Positions 1 to 6,866 of a DNA stretch of 44,432 nucleotides are shown here, one piece after another. Both the position numbers and the translations under genes were made by a program. Source of the stretch: JANPJV01 sp031425695 (GTDB lineage: Bacteria; Pseudomonadota; Gammaproteobacteria; Xanthomonadales; SZUA-5); the NCBI GenBank assembly GCA_031425695.1, contig JANPJV010000044.1:1-44432 (forward strand). The letters are read 5' to 3'. The notes under the pieces are model-generated. The model worked only from the letters and a program-made list of their open reading frames with translations, did no database searches and was not told the origin of the DNA. Position 1 is the first letter of the stretch. The number at the start of each line of letters is the position of its first letter.

Positions 1-69
1 GCGCGCCAGCGCCAGCACCACGGCCGAATCCATGCCGCCGGAAACGAGGATGACGGCGCGCTTGCTCAT
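1..69 (-). CDS. queC: 7-cyano-7-deazaguanine synthase QueC, N-terminal fragment cut by the window edge
   Basis: Only the first 23 codons are inside the window. The reading is MSKRAVILVSGGMDSAVVLA, which carries the SGGxDS ATP-pyrophosphatase (PP-loop) signature near residue 10. QueC converts 7-carboxy-7-deazaguanine to preQ0 in cytosolic queuosine synthesis. The ATG overlaps the TGA of queE in an ATGA junction, so the two consecutive pathway genes are translationally coupled. Short PP-loop fragments can belong to other enzymes of the superfamily, but the queE partner makes QueC by far the best call. Confidence 0.85.
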   Translation of the reverse strand, partial: MSKRAVILVSGGMDSAVVLALAR

Positions 70-752
70 CGGCCCGGCTGGTCGCCCCAAAGCACCTTGT
101 GCAGCTGCAGCTGGAAGCGGACCGGCAGGCGGTCAGCGAGCAGCCATTCGGCGAGGAGGCCGGGTGGGAGCACGTCGGCGACGGGGGAGAACAGTACGGT
201 GCAGAGGCTGGCGAGGGACCGCACTTCAGTCTGCATGCGCGCCCATTCGTAGTCGGCGCGGTCGCGGATCACGAACTTGATCTGGTCGCGCGGGCCCACG
301 TGGACAAGATTTTCATAGCGATTGCGGGCTTCTTCGTTCGAGCCCGGGCACTTGAGGTCGAGCACCTTGCGGACGCGCGGGTCGACGGCCGCAACATCCA
401 GCGCACCCGAGGTTTCCAGTGAGACCTCATACCCGGCGTCACACAGCCGCTTGAGCAGCACGGCGCAGTTCTTCTGCGCCAGCGGCTCCCCGCCGGTCAC
501 GCACACATGCCGCGTGCGGTAGCGCCCCACGTCCTCGAGAATACCGTCGATCGCGATCTTGCGGCCGCCATGAAACGCATACGCCGTATCGCACCAGCTG
601 CAGCGCAGCGGGCAACCGGTCAGCCGCACGAACACCGTCGGCCAGCCCACCGCATCCGCCTCACCCTGGATCGAGTGAAAGATTTCGGTGATGCGCAGGC
701 TGGGTGCGGCGACGGAGTCGCGTGTGGGTGCGGGGGCGGCGAGGGGGAGCAT
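66..752 (-). CDS. queE: 7-carboxy-7-deazaguanine synthase QueE (radical SAM)
   Basis: QueE is a radical SAM enzyme that contracts 6-carboxytetrahydropterin to 7-carboxy-7-deazaguanine in preQ0/queuosine synthesis. From the ATG at 752 the protein has 228 residues. The motif GCPLRCSWCDT gives the CxxxCxxC cluster ligands near residues 47, 51 and 54, and an early SIQGE segment and a TGGEP segment fit the family. An open frame continues upstream to 821, but those 23 residues are encoded by a GTTTCGG-type intergenic repeat, so I reject the longer start. The repeat abuts the ATG and no Shine-Dalgarno sequence is visible. The gene is followed by queC with an ATGA overlap. Confidence 0.93.
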   Translation of the reverse strand: MLPLAAPAPTRDSVAAPSLRITEIFHSIQGEADAVGWPTVFVRLTGCPLRCSWCDTAYAFHGGRKIAIDGILEDVGRYRTRHVCVTGGEPLAQKNCAVLLKRLCDAGYEVSLETSGALDVAAVDPRVRKVLDLKCPGSNEEARNRYENLVHVGPRDQIKFVIRDRADYEWARMQTEVRSLASLCTVLFSPVADVLPPGLLAEWLLADRLPVRFQLQLHKVLWGDQPGR

Positions 753-956
753 GGGGGTTTCGGTTATCGGTTTCGGAAGAGCAGGTTGAGAAGCCGGGCG
801 CCGCTTTTCCGAAACCGACACCCTTGTTCTACCTGCAGTCCAGCCGCAACGCGCGGAGCATGCGGGTTACGGTTTTGTTTATCAGCTTCGGAAAAGCAGG
901 CAGGGAGTCAGACTCCGCTCTTCCAAAACAGAAATCCGAAACCGAAACCCTCGCTC
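753..956. repeat. GTTTCGG inverted-repeat element with a duplicated cpoB 3' end
   Basis: The interval between cpoB and queE holds two inverted modules built from GTTTCGG / CCGAAAC arms joined to GGAAGAGC / GCTCTTCC. The stretch at about 809-866 resembles 927-984. Both contain the end of a CCGAAACCGA arm followed by sequence that on the minus strand reads LRALRLD, then G or C, then R and stop. The last codons of cpoB and its stop are therefore duplicated together with the repeat. Related elements lie at 19492-19579 and 28164-28267. Confidence 0.75.
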
Positions 957-1844
957 TTACCTGCCGTCCAGCCGCAGCGCCCGCAAGCGCCCCTGGGCCA
1001 AGCGGGCCACCGGCGTGTCCGGATAGCGGCTGATGACCTCGTTCAAGGTCGCGCCAGCGCGGGTGGCGTCGCCGAGTTCGTACTGGCAGTAGCCAACCTT
1101 GAGCAGCGTGTCTGGGGCCTTGCGGCTGTCCGGGAAACGCGAGAGCAGGCTCTGGAAGGTTTCCAGCGCGAGCTCGTAATTCTGGGTGACGTAATACGAT
1201 TCGCCGAGCCAATAGGTCGCATTGGCAGCGAGTTCGCCGTCGGGATATTGCTGCAGGAAGGCCGAGAACAGTTGCGAGGCCTCTGCGTAGCGGCCTTGCT
1301 TGAGCGCCTCGAAGGCAGTCTCGTAGGCTTCCTTCTCTTCCGGCGGGCTCATCTGGGCGACGCCACCACCCACGGTATCCGCGCCTGATGGCGGAGACAT
1401 CGAGGATGAGCGCGGAGTTTCAACCTCGCTCATCGTGCCGGGTGGTTCGTCGTTGTCGAGCTGCTCCGGCGCGCTGCCGTTGTCGATCGGCGTCCCGCTC
1501 GCAGGCGGACGCGTCGGCACGGTCATGCCGCCTTCGAGCCGCTGCAGCCGGGAATCCAGATCCACGTACTGGTCGCGCTGGCGCTTCTTCAGACCCTCGA
1601 TCTCAAAGGATTGCTGCTCGACCAGTCCACGCAGGCTCTGTACCTCGGCCTGCAGTTCCTGGTTGCGCACCATGATCTCGGAGAGATTGCTGGAGGCCCC
1701 GCTGCCCTGCGATTGCCGCTCGAGTTGCTCGACGCGCTCGGCGAGGCTCAGGCGGTTCTGGGCAATGGCGGATCCGGGAACGCAGACGGCGGCCACGAGG
1801 GCCGCCGTCAGGGATCGAAACATTAACGAACGTGTGCCGATCAT
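957..1844 (-). CDS. cpoB: Cell division coordinator CpoB (YbgF), Tol-Pal associated TPR protein
   Basis: This is a periplasmic protein that links the Tol-Pal machine to peptidoglycan synthesis at the division site and binds TolA. The ATG at 1844 follows AAAGGTGAGC, a good ribosome site, and gives 295 residues. An alternative ATG lies at 1823. Residues 1-29 form a signal peptide ending SAIAQ. A coiled coil (AERVEQLERQ onward) spans about 30-100, and a Pro/Ser-rich linker leads to TPR units over about 170-295 (YETAFEALKQGRYAEAS, YWLGESYY). A longer frame to 2081 reads through a structured repeat and is rejected. It is the last gene of the tol-pal cluster here. Confidence 0.93.
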   Translation of the reverse strand: MIGTRSLMFRSLTAALVAAVCVPGSAIAQNRLSLAERVEQLERQSQGSGASSNLSEIMVRNQELQAEVQSLRGLVEQQSFEIEGLKKRQRDQYVDLDSRLQRLEGGMTVPTRPPASGTPIDNGSAPEQLDNDEPPGTMSEVETPRSSSMSPPSGADTVGGGVAQMSPPEEKEAYETAFEALKQGRYAEASQLFSAFLQQYPDGELAANATYWLGESYYVTQNYELALETFQSLLSRFPDSRKAPDTLLKVGYCQYELGDATRAGATLNEVISRYPDTPVARLAQGRLRALRLDGR

Positions 1845-1902
1845 GCTCACCTTTCGATCAGATTGTGGACCAGGTGGAACTCGGAACAAACTAAGCGGTG
1901 CC

Positions 1903-2021
1903 GCGCGGCACAAGGATGTGCCGCCATTTCCGATGACCAAAGTCATCGGAAATGAAGCGAAACAAAAACCACGTTTTTTGTTGAGCGTGTCTGAAAAGTC
2001 CAGGATGGACTTGTTCAGACC
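1903..2021 (+). repeat. Four-hairpin intergenic element, copy 1, with two CsrA/RsmA-like loop motifs
   Basis: Between pal and cpoB the plus strand can fold into four hairpins. H1 (1905-1924) has the core GGCACAAGGATGTGCC with AGGA in the loop. H2 is ATTTCCGATGAC-CAAA-GTCATCGGAAAT. H3 is an A-run/T-run stem. H4 (1989-2020) has the inner core AAGTCC-AGGAT-GGACTT. A second copy at 12445-12560 has the same order with different but still paired stems. ACAAGGAUGU matches the CsrA SELEX-type consensus ACARGGAUGU. Orientation is antisense to the flanking genes. It could be a Csr-binding RNA or a REP-like DNA element. Confidence 0.7.
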
Positions 2022-2029
2022 CTTCCAGC

Positions 2030-2557
2030 TCATTGCTTGGCAGTGTAGCGGATCTCGGCGCGACGGTTCTGTGACCAGCAACCATCGTCGCTCTCGGTGC
2101 AGATCGGACGCTCTTCGCCGTAGCTGAGCACGTTGATCTGCTCACTGCTGCCGCCGTTGGCGAGCAGGAGGTCACGCACGGCATTCGAACGACGCTCGCC
2201 GAGGCCAAGGTTGTACTCGCGCGAACCGCGCTCGTCGGCATGGCCTTCCAGCGAGATGCGCGCGCCGGCGTTGGCGGCCAGGTACTTGCCGTGGCAGCGG
2301 ATCATTTCCATCGCTTCGGACTTGACCGAAGCCTGGTCGAGATCGAAGTAGGCCAGGCGCGAGACCAGGCACGGAACGGTGTCGAGGCTGGTCGGATCGT
2401 TGAAATCGATACCGCCGTCGGTGTCGCCCGGCGTGACCTGGGCCGTGTCACCGCCGTTCGGCTCGACCGAATCGATGGGCTTGACGACTTCTTTCTTACA
2501 GGCGCCGAGACCGGCGAGGGCCAGGGCGATTACGAGTGCGCGAATCGGGGTGTTCAT
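2030..2557 (-). CDS. pal: Peptidoglycan-associated lipoprotein Pal
   Basis: Pal is the outer-membrane lipoprotein that binds peptidoglycan and is recycled by TolB during division. The ATG at 2557 is preceded by AAGAAGGAAAT, a good ribosome site, and gives 175 residues. The signal peptide ends in the lipobox LGAC with the lipidated cysteine at residue 20. An acidic linker follows (about 28-60). The OmpA-like domain has FDLDQASV, LEGHADERGSREYNLGLGERR and NRRAEI, with the Asp and Arg that contact diaminopimelate. The upstream extension to 2641 is rejected because it lacks a signal-peptide-compatible N-terminus. Confidence 0.97.
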   Translation of the reverse strand: MNTPIRALVIALALAGLGACKKEVVKPIDSVEPNGGDTAQVTPGDTDGGIDFNDPTSLDTVPCLVSRLAYFDLDQASVKSEAMEMIRCHGKYLAANAGARISLEGHADERGSREYNLGLGERRSNAVRDLLLANGGSSEQINVLSYGEERPICTESDDGCWSQNRRAEIRYTAKQ

Positions 2558-2637
2558 TTTTTTATTTCCTTCTTGACGAATGACAGCGAAAAAGCGGAGC
2601 ACTTTTATTCTAGATGCAGAAAGCCTGAGTGAAACGC

Positions 2638-3951
2638 TCAATTACGATAAGGACCCCAGGAAGGCTCACGGATGTCACCATCCGGGTTGGCCAACCGATA
2701 CCGCACCGAGCCGTCAGCCGGCGCGGCATAGAGGACTCCCCGATTCCCCTCGCGAGCGGCGTAGAGAATCATGCTTGCGTTGGGTGCGAAACTGGGCGAT
2801 TCGTCCATGGGACCCGGCGAGATCATCCGGACCGTTCCCGAGCCCCCACGCTCACGATCCAAAACCGCGATACGATACACATTTCTATTGCCTTGCACCA
2901 TGGCGAGCAGGCGCCCGTCATAGGAGACATTGACGCGCGAGTTGTATTCGCCTGTCGAGGTCACGCGCTCCGGCGTGCCGCCACCGGCGGGCAGTGCATA
3001 GATCTGCGGCTTCCCGGCGCGATCGGAGGTGAACATGATGCTGTTGCCGCCGGGCATCCAGGCCGCCTCGGTATCGATCGAAAAATGCCGCGTCAGCTGC
3101 GTCAGCGAATTGGTGGCGAGATCCAGCGTGTAGATTTCCGGATTGCCGCTGCGCGACAGCGTCAGCGCCAGCCGGCGGCCATCGGGTGAGAACACCGGGG
3201 CGCCGTTGATGCCCTTGAACGAGGTCAGCACGTTGCGCGAAACGGTCGCCAGGTTATGTACGAAGATCGCCGGGCCGGTCTTGCGCTCGAAGCTCACGTA
3301 GGCCAGCGACTTGCCATCGGGTGACCAGGTCGGCGACAGGAATGGCTCGCTCGAGCTGACCACGCGCACCGGATTGAAGCCGTCCCAATCGGCCACCACG
3401 ATGGCGTATTCGTACTTGCCAGCCGGCAGGCGCTTGGCGGTGACATACGCGATGCGGGTCGAAAAGGCGCCGCGAACCTTGAGGATCTCTTCGTAGACGA
3501 TGTCCGCGATCTGGTGCGAGATCATGCGGAATTGCCCCGGCAGCACCGGCAGCGATTTCGCGAACACCGACTGCCCCTTGAGTACGTTGTGCAGCTCGAA
3601 CTCGACGCGATAGCCGCTCTCGGTGCCGAGCACGCGGCCAATCAGGATGAAATCCTGGTTGTTCTGCTTCCACTGAGCGTAGTTGACGTCGGCCCCGCGG
3701 GCCGGCATGGACGGCAGATCGCCCTTCAGGGGCGAACGGAACTGCGCGGTCCGATTCAAGTCGGCGCGCACGATCTGGTCGATCTGCGTGTCGTCCGGCA
3801 TCGCTGCCGCTTCCCAGGCGAAGGGAACGATTGCGATCGGGATCGCGGCTTCCTTGCCTTTGTAGATCGGAATCTCGAGCCCCTGGGCGAAGGACACGGC
3901 AGGTCCGAGCAGGGCGATGAGTACGAGGGCGCAAGCTAAAAGACGTGGCAT
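2638..3951 (-). CDS. tolB: Tol-Pal system protein TolB
   Basis: TolB is a periplasmic beta-propeller protein that shuttles between Pal and TolA. The 437-residue length matches the family. Residues 1-22 are a signal peptide (MPRLLACALVLIALL, ending SFA). Residues up to about 165 form the alpha/beta D1 domain. The rest is a propeller with repeated WSPDGKSLAYVS, FSPDGRRLALTLS and WMPGGNSIMFTSDRAGKPQIY blades. The ATG lies two bases after the TGA of tolA, so the two are coupled. It ends about 80 bases before pal. Confidence 0.97.
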   Translation of the reverse strand: MPRLLACALVLIALLGPAVSFAQGLEIPIYKGKEAAIPIAIVPFAWEAAAMPDDTQIDQIVRADLNRTAQFRSPLKGDLPSMPARGADVNYAQWKQNNQDFILIGRVLGTESGYRVEFELHNVLKGQSVFAKSLPVLPGQFRMISHQIADIVYEEILKVRGAFSTRIAYVTAKRLPAGKYEYAIVVADWDGFNPVRVVSSSEPFLSPTWSPDGKSLAYVSFERKTGPAIFVHNLATVSRNVLTSFKGINGAPVFSPDGRRLALTLSRSGNPEIYTLDLATNSLTQLTRHFSIDTEAAWMPGGNSIMFTSDRAGKPQIYALPAGGGTPERVTSTGEYNSRVNVSYDGRLLAMVQGNRNVYRIAVLDRERGGSGTVRMISPGPMDESPSFAPNASMILYAAREGNRGVLYAAPADGSVRYRLANPDGDIREPSWGPYRN

Positions 3952-3955
3952 CGGG

Positions 3956-4819
3956 TCATCCGTCGTATTCGAAGTTGAAAATCAGGGAGGATTGGAAAAC
4001 GCTGTCGAAACCGTCATAGGGCAGCGGACTGGCGCGCTCCACGGCTTCCTTGATCGATTCCTGGATCAGGGGATCGGCATTGCAGGGCGCGCTTACCTGC
4101 ACGCCAATGACCTCGCCACCGGGAATCTGGCGTACCAGCAACTTGCAGCGAATCCCGGGCGGAGTGTTCGCCGGACGTCGCCAATTCTGGGTGACGGCTT
4201 CTTGGATCAGGCCCACGTACTGGCTCAGGAGATCGTCTTCGACGTCCTGTCCAGGCCGCTCGGCCCCTTCAGGCTCCGGCTCATCGAGCGGCGGGTCCGC
4301 ACGCTGTTCCTGCACGTCCGCAAGCAGCTGTTCCTCGCGTTCCCGCTCGGCCTGCGCTTCGGCGCGCTGCTCGCGGATGTCGGCCAGTTGCTGGATGCGC
4401 TGCTCCTCGAGCTCCTGCTGGCGGCGTGCCTCTTCCTGTTGCTTGCGCAGCTCCTCGCGCTGGCGCTCGAAGTTGAGCGCTTCCTGGTCTGGTACCGGTG
4501 GCGGCAACGGGACGTTGTCGGTGACCTCGTCCGGTGTCGCATCCGGCGGCGGTGGCGGCGGCGCTGGTTCCGGCTTGGCGCGTTCGACCGGCTTTGGCGG
4601 CGTCGGCTTGGGCGCCTCCGGCTTCGGCTTCGGCTTGGGCTTCGGCAAGGGCCGGCCGACACTCATGTCCACCCACACCGCTTCGATCGTGCCCTTCGGG
4701 ATCACGGTCTTCGGCGTGGTGGAAAAGATCATTCCCGCGAACATGATCACCGCCGCGAACACATGCACGCCGACGGCGTACAGGAAAGCCTTGGACTGGT
4801 CGCTGGAGGTCTCGACCAT
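3956..4819 (-). CDS. tolA: Tol-Pal system protein TolA
   Basis: TolA spans the periplasm and transmits the TolQR proton-motive-force cycle to TolB/Pal. The protein has 287 residues. One N-terminal membrane helix lies at about 11-33 (FLYAVGVHVFAAVIMFAGMI). A KPKPKPKPEAPKP-type proline/lysine region follows at about 57-90, then a long charged helical domain rich in E, Q and R at about 115-185 (LRKQQEEARRQQELEEQRI). The C-terminal domain (YVGLIQEAVTQNWRRP onward) matches the TolA/TonB C-terminal fold and retains two cysteines. It is shorter than E. coli TolA (421), mainly in the helical domain. Confidence 0.95.
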   Translation of the reverse strand: MVETSSDQSKAFLYAVGVHVFAAVIMFAGMIFSTTPKTVIPKGTIEAVWVDMSVGRPLPKPKPKPKPEAPKPTPPKPVERAKPEPAPPPPPPDATPDEVTDNVPLPPPVPDQEALNFERQREELRKQQEEARRQQELEEQRIQQLADIREQRAEAQAEREREEQLLADVQEQRADPPLDEPEPEGAERPGQDVEDDLLSQYVGLIQEAVTQNWRRPANTPPGIRCKLLVRQIPGGEVIGVQVSAPCNADPLIQESIKEAVERASPLPYDGFDSVFQSSLIFNFEYDG

Positions 4820-4841
4820 GATCAGCAGGCCACAAGCTTCT

Positions 4842-5040
4842 GTGGGTTCGGACCTTGTCCGAACGCTTTTTGCTTAGCTCTACGTGGGTTCGGACCTTGT
4901 CCGAACGCTTTTTGCTTAGCTCTACGTGGGTTCGGACTTTGTCCGAACGCTTTTTGCTTAGCTCTACGTGGGTTCGGACCTTGTCCGAACGCTTTTTGCT
5001 CGACCTCAAGTAAAGCGTCCGGACAAGGTCCGGACCCACG
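4842..5040. repeat. Tandem 42-bp palindromic repeats (four units plus one inverted unit)
   Basis: Units begin with GTGGGTTCGGAC at 4842, 4884, 4926 and 4968, an exact 42-base period. Each contains the palindrome GTTCGGAC-CTT-GTCCGAAC and the spacer GCTTTTTGCTTAGCTC. The third unit has CTT changed to TTT. An inverted unit with the stem GTCCGGAC lies at 5014-5040. The array fills the gap between tolR and tolA, which are almost contiguous in enterobacteria. The same family appears at 5513-5568, 6724-6849, 16211-16236 and 43447-43518. Confidence 0.92.
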
Positions 5041-5060
5041 AAAGAATAGAAGCGCCAACA

Positions 5061-5486
5061 TCACTTGCCCGCCGCCGGCAACGGATCAGCCATGAGCCCG
5101 ACCCTGGGCGCGCCCGAGGCCTGCAGCGCGACCATGGCCTCATAGATGCGGCCATATTCGACATTTCGGTCGCCGCCGACCAGCACCGGAACTTTCGGAT
5201 TGTTCTTTAGGGTCGCGCGCACTTTCTGGATCAGGCTGGCCTCGTCGACCGCTTCCTTGACGCCACCCACGCTCAGGAAAAAGGCGCCTTCGCGGGTCAC
5301 GCTGACGATCAGCGGCTCTTCGTCGGTGTCGAGCGGATTGGCATTTGCCTGCGGCAGCTCCAGTTCGACCCCGAGGTTCATCAACGGCGCGGTGACCATG
5401 AAGATGATCAACAGCACCAGCATGACGTCGATATAGGGGACGACATTGATCTCGGCGACCAGCTTGCGGCGTTTACGGCGTCGCAT
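5061..5486 (-). CDS. tolR: Tol-Pal system protein TolR
   Basis: TolR is an ExbD/TolR-family inner-membrane protein that forms the proton channel with TolQ. It has 141 residues. The N-terminus is basic (MRRRKRRK). One membrane helix at about 18-38 contains the conserved proton-translocating Asp in VVPYIDVMLVLLIIFMV. The periplasmic domain follows and includes VPVLVGGDRNVEYGRI. The order tolQ-tolR-tolA is conserved, but the gaps on both sides are filled with GTCCGGAC-type palindromes. Confidence 0.96.
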   Translation of the reverse strand: MRRRKRRKLVAEINVVPYIDVMLVLLIIFMVTAPLMNLGVELELPQANANPLDTDEEPLIVSVTREGAFFLSVGGVKEAVDEASLIQKVRATLKNNPKVPVLVGGDRNVEYGRIYEAMVALQASGAPRVGLMADPLPAAGK

Positions 5487-5512
5487 GGGAGTTCACGGCA
5501 CGCTGGAGGAAG

Positions 5513-5568
5513 AGCGTTCGGACAAGGTCCGAACCCACAAGGTCCGAACCCACAAGGTCCGAACCCAC
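5513..5568. repeat. GTCCGAAC palindrome with a triplicated 15-bp unit
   Basis: Between tolQ and tolR an inverted copy of the family (GTTCGGAC...GTCCGAAC) is followed by two more copies of its 3' half. The 15-base unit AAGGTCCGAACCCAC occurs three times in perfect tandem at 5524, 5539 and 5554. This looks like slippage within the family found at 4842-5040. Confidence 0.88.
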
Positions 5569-5603
5569 GATCGCGACGACCTCGGAGCTTGCTCGAGAAT
5601 TCA

Positions 5604-6290
5604 TCAATGCTCCTCCCCATGCGCCTGTCGCTGGAGGATGCTGCTGAATTCTTCCTGAAAGGTGTCATAACGTAATTCGATACGTTCGACCGCATTCGAA
5701 TAGCGGTTGTAGAAGATCACCGCCGGAATGGCCGCGAACAGACCCATCGCGGTGGCGACCAGTGCTTCGGAGATGCCGGGCGCGACCATGGCGATGGTGG
5801 CTTCCTTGACGCTGGCCAGGCCATGGAAGGCGACCATGATTCCCCAGACGGTGCCGAACAGGCCGATGTAGGGAGAAATGGAGCCGACCGTCGCGAGGTT
5901 GCCGAGATGCTGTTCGAGCTTGTCGACTTCTCGCGAGAGCGCCACGCGCATGGCGCGCTGCGAGCCTTCGATCAACGTGCGGCTGTCGGTCTGGCGGCGC
6001 TGGCGCAGGCGTGCGAACTCGCGAAACCCAGCCTCGAACACCCCCTCGAGCCCGTCGGCGGCCTTGCCGCGGCCGCTCACTTCCCGATAGAGCTGGGCGA
6101 GATCAGCGCCCGACCAGAAGCGCTCCTCGAAATCGTCGGCATTGCGCGTCGCCGTCGAGATCACCTGCTTCTTGCGGAAGATGATCCACCACGACCACAC
6201 CGATGCGGCCAGCAGCAGCGCCATGACCATCTGCACCGGCAGGCTCGCGTGCAGCATCAGTTCCAATAGATTGAGTTCGCCTGAGGTCAC
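5604..6290 (-). CDS. tolQ: Tol-Pal system protein TolQ
   Basis: TolQ is the MotA/TolQ/ExbB proton-channel subunit in the inner membrane. I chose the GTG at 6290 (VTSGELNLLELMLHASLPVQ). It gives 228 residues, close to the E. coli 230, overlaps the TGA of ybgC in a GTGA junction and has GGAG eight bases upstream. The longer frame from 6356 lies inside ybgC and is rejected. Membrane segments are at about 20-42, 130-155 and 165-190. The family signature VGSISPYIGLFGTVWGIMVAF is clear. Confidence 0.94.
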   Translation of the reverse strand: MTSGELNLLELMLHASLPVQMVMALLLAASVWSWWIIFRKKQVISTATRNADDFEERFWSGADLAQLYREVSGRGKAADGLEGVFEAGFREFARLRQRRQTDSRTLIEGSQRAMRVALSREVDKLEQHLGNLATVGSISPYIGLFGTVWGIMVAFHGLASVKEATIAMVAPGISEALVATAMGLFAAIPAVIFYNRYSNAVERIELRYDTFQEEFSSILQRQAHGEEH

Positions 6291-6694
6291 CGCTGAATCT
6301 CCGTGAGTAATGCTGTTGGGATGGGGCAGGGGCGGAAACGCGCGGCATCGAGACACGCGATCTCGAACTCGCCGCGACAGAGCTCCACGCCGGTGCCCGG
6401 GTTAAGAATGCGCTGACGTACGCTGAAGCTGGCGCGACGACAGTTCTTCAGCTCGACACTGATGGCGAGCGCGTCATCGAGTCGCGCGGGTTTGACGAAC
6501 TGTACCTGCATCCCATAGACCGCGAACACTAAGCCCTCCCGCTGCAACACGCTCTGCTCGACGCCCTTCGCGCGCAGCCACTCGGTGCGCGCGCGCTCCA
6601 TGAATTTCACGTAGTTGGTGTGGTACACGACGCCTCCGGCATCCGTGTCCTCCCAGTAAACGCGCGCGGGCCAGGAAAAGGGTTGCGGGGTCAT
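6287..6694 (-). CDS. ybgC: Tol-Pal system-associated acyl-CoA thioesterase YbgC
   Basis: This is a hotdog-fold thioesterase of the 4-hydroxybenzoyl-CoA thioesterase family, usually first in the tol-pal operon. The ATG at 6694 gives 135 residues, which fits the family. The active-site stretch is VYWEDTDAGGVVYHTNYVKF with the catalytic Asp near residue 17. The upstream extension to 6874 is read from GTCCGGAC-type repeats and is rejected. The ribosome site is weak, and the upstream 172 bases are repeat-rich. Its stop overlaps the GTG start of tolQ. Confidence 0.93.
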   Translation of the reverse strand: MTPQPFSWPARVYWEDTDAGGVVYHTNYVKFMERARTEWLRAKGVEQSVLQREGLVFAVYGMQVQFVKPARLDDALAISVELKNCRRASFSVRQRILNPGTGVELCRGEFEIACLDAARFRPCPIPTALLTEIQR

Positions 6695-6723
6695 GCCGCT
6701 GTTCTTACGTGGGTAAGCTTTAC

Positions 6724-6849
6724 GTGGGTCCGGACCTTGTCCGGACGCTTCTGCGAGCAATTGGGGGATTGCGCTCTGCATGCGTGGGTCCTGACCTTGT
6801 CCGGACGCTCTTCGCGCATCAAAAGCGTTCGGACAAGGTCCGATCCCAC
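6724..6849. repeat. Three GTCCGGAC-type palindromic repeats between ruvB and ybgC
   Basis: Direct copies lie at 6724-6750 (GTGGGTCCGGACCTTGTCCG) and 6784-6810 (with one mismatch, GGTCCTGAC). An inverted copy at 6824-6849 ends in GATCCCAC. They occupy the whole ruvB-ybgC interval. The mismatched copies look like decaying members of the family seen inside the tol operon. Confidence 0.88.
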
Positions 6850-6866
6850 ATGAAGCCCAACCATCC

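Noticed and set aside
829..1212. Open frame antisense or shifted to cpoB ending LRALRLDCR
   Set aside because: Only its last residues resemble cpoB and these come from the duplicated gene end; the rest is a frame-shadow of cpoB.
4610..4650. GGCTTCGGCTTCGG-type tandem repeat resembling the GTTTCGG element
   Set aside because: It lies within tolA and encodes the Lys-Pro spacer in frame; coding function explains it fully.
4842..5040. CRISPR array
   Set aside because: The 42-base units are repeated without unique spacers, so this is a tandem palindromic repeat and not a CRISPR.
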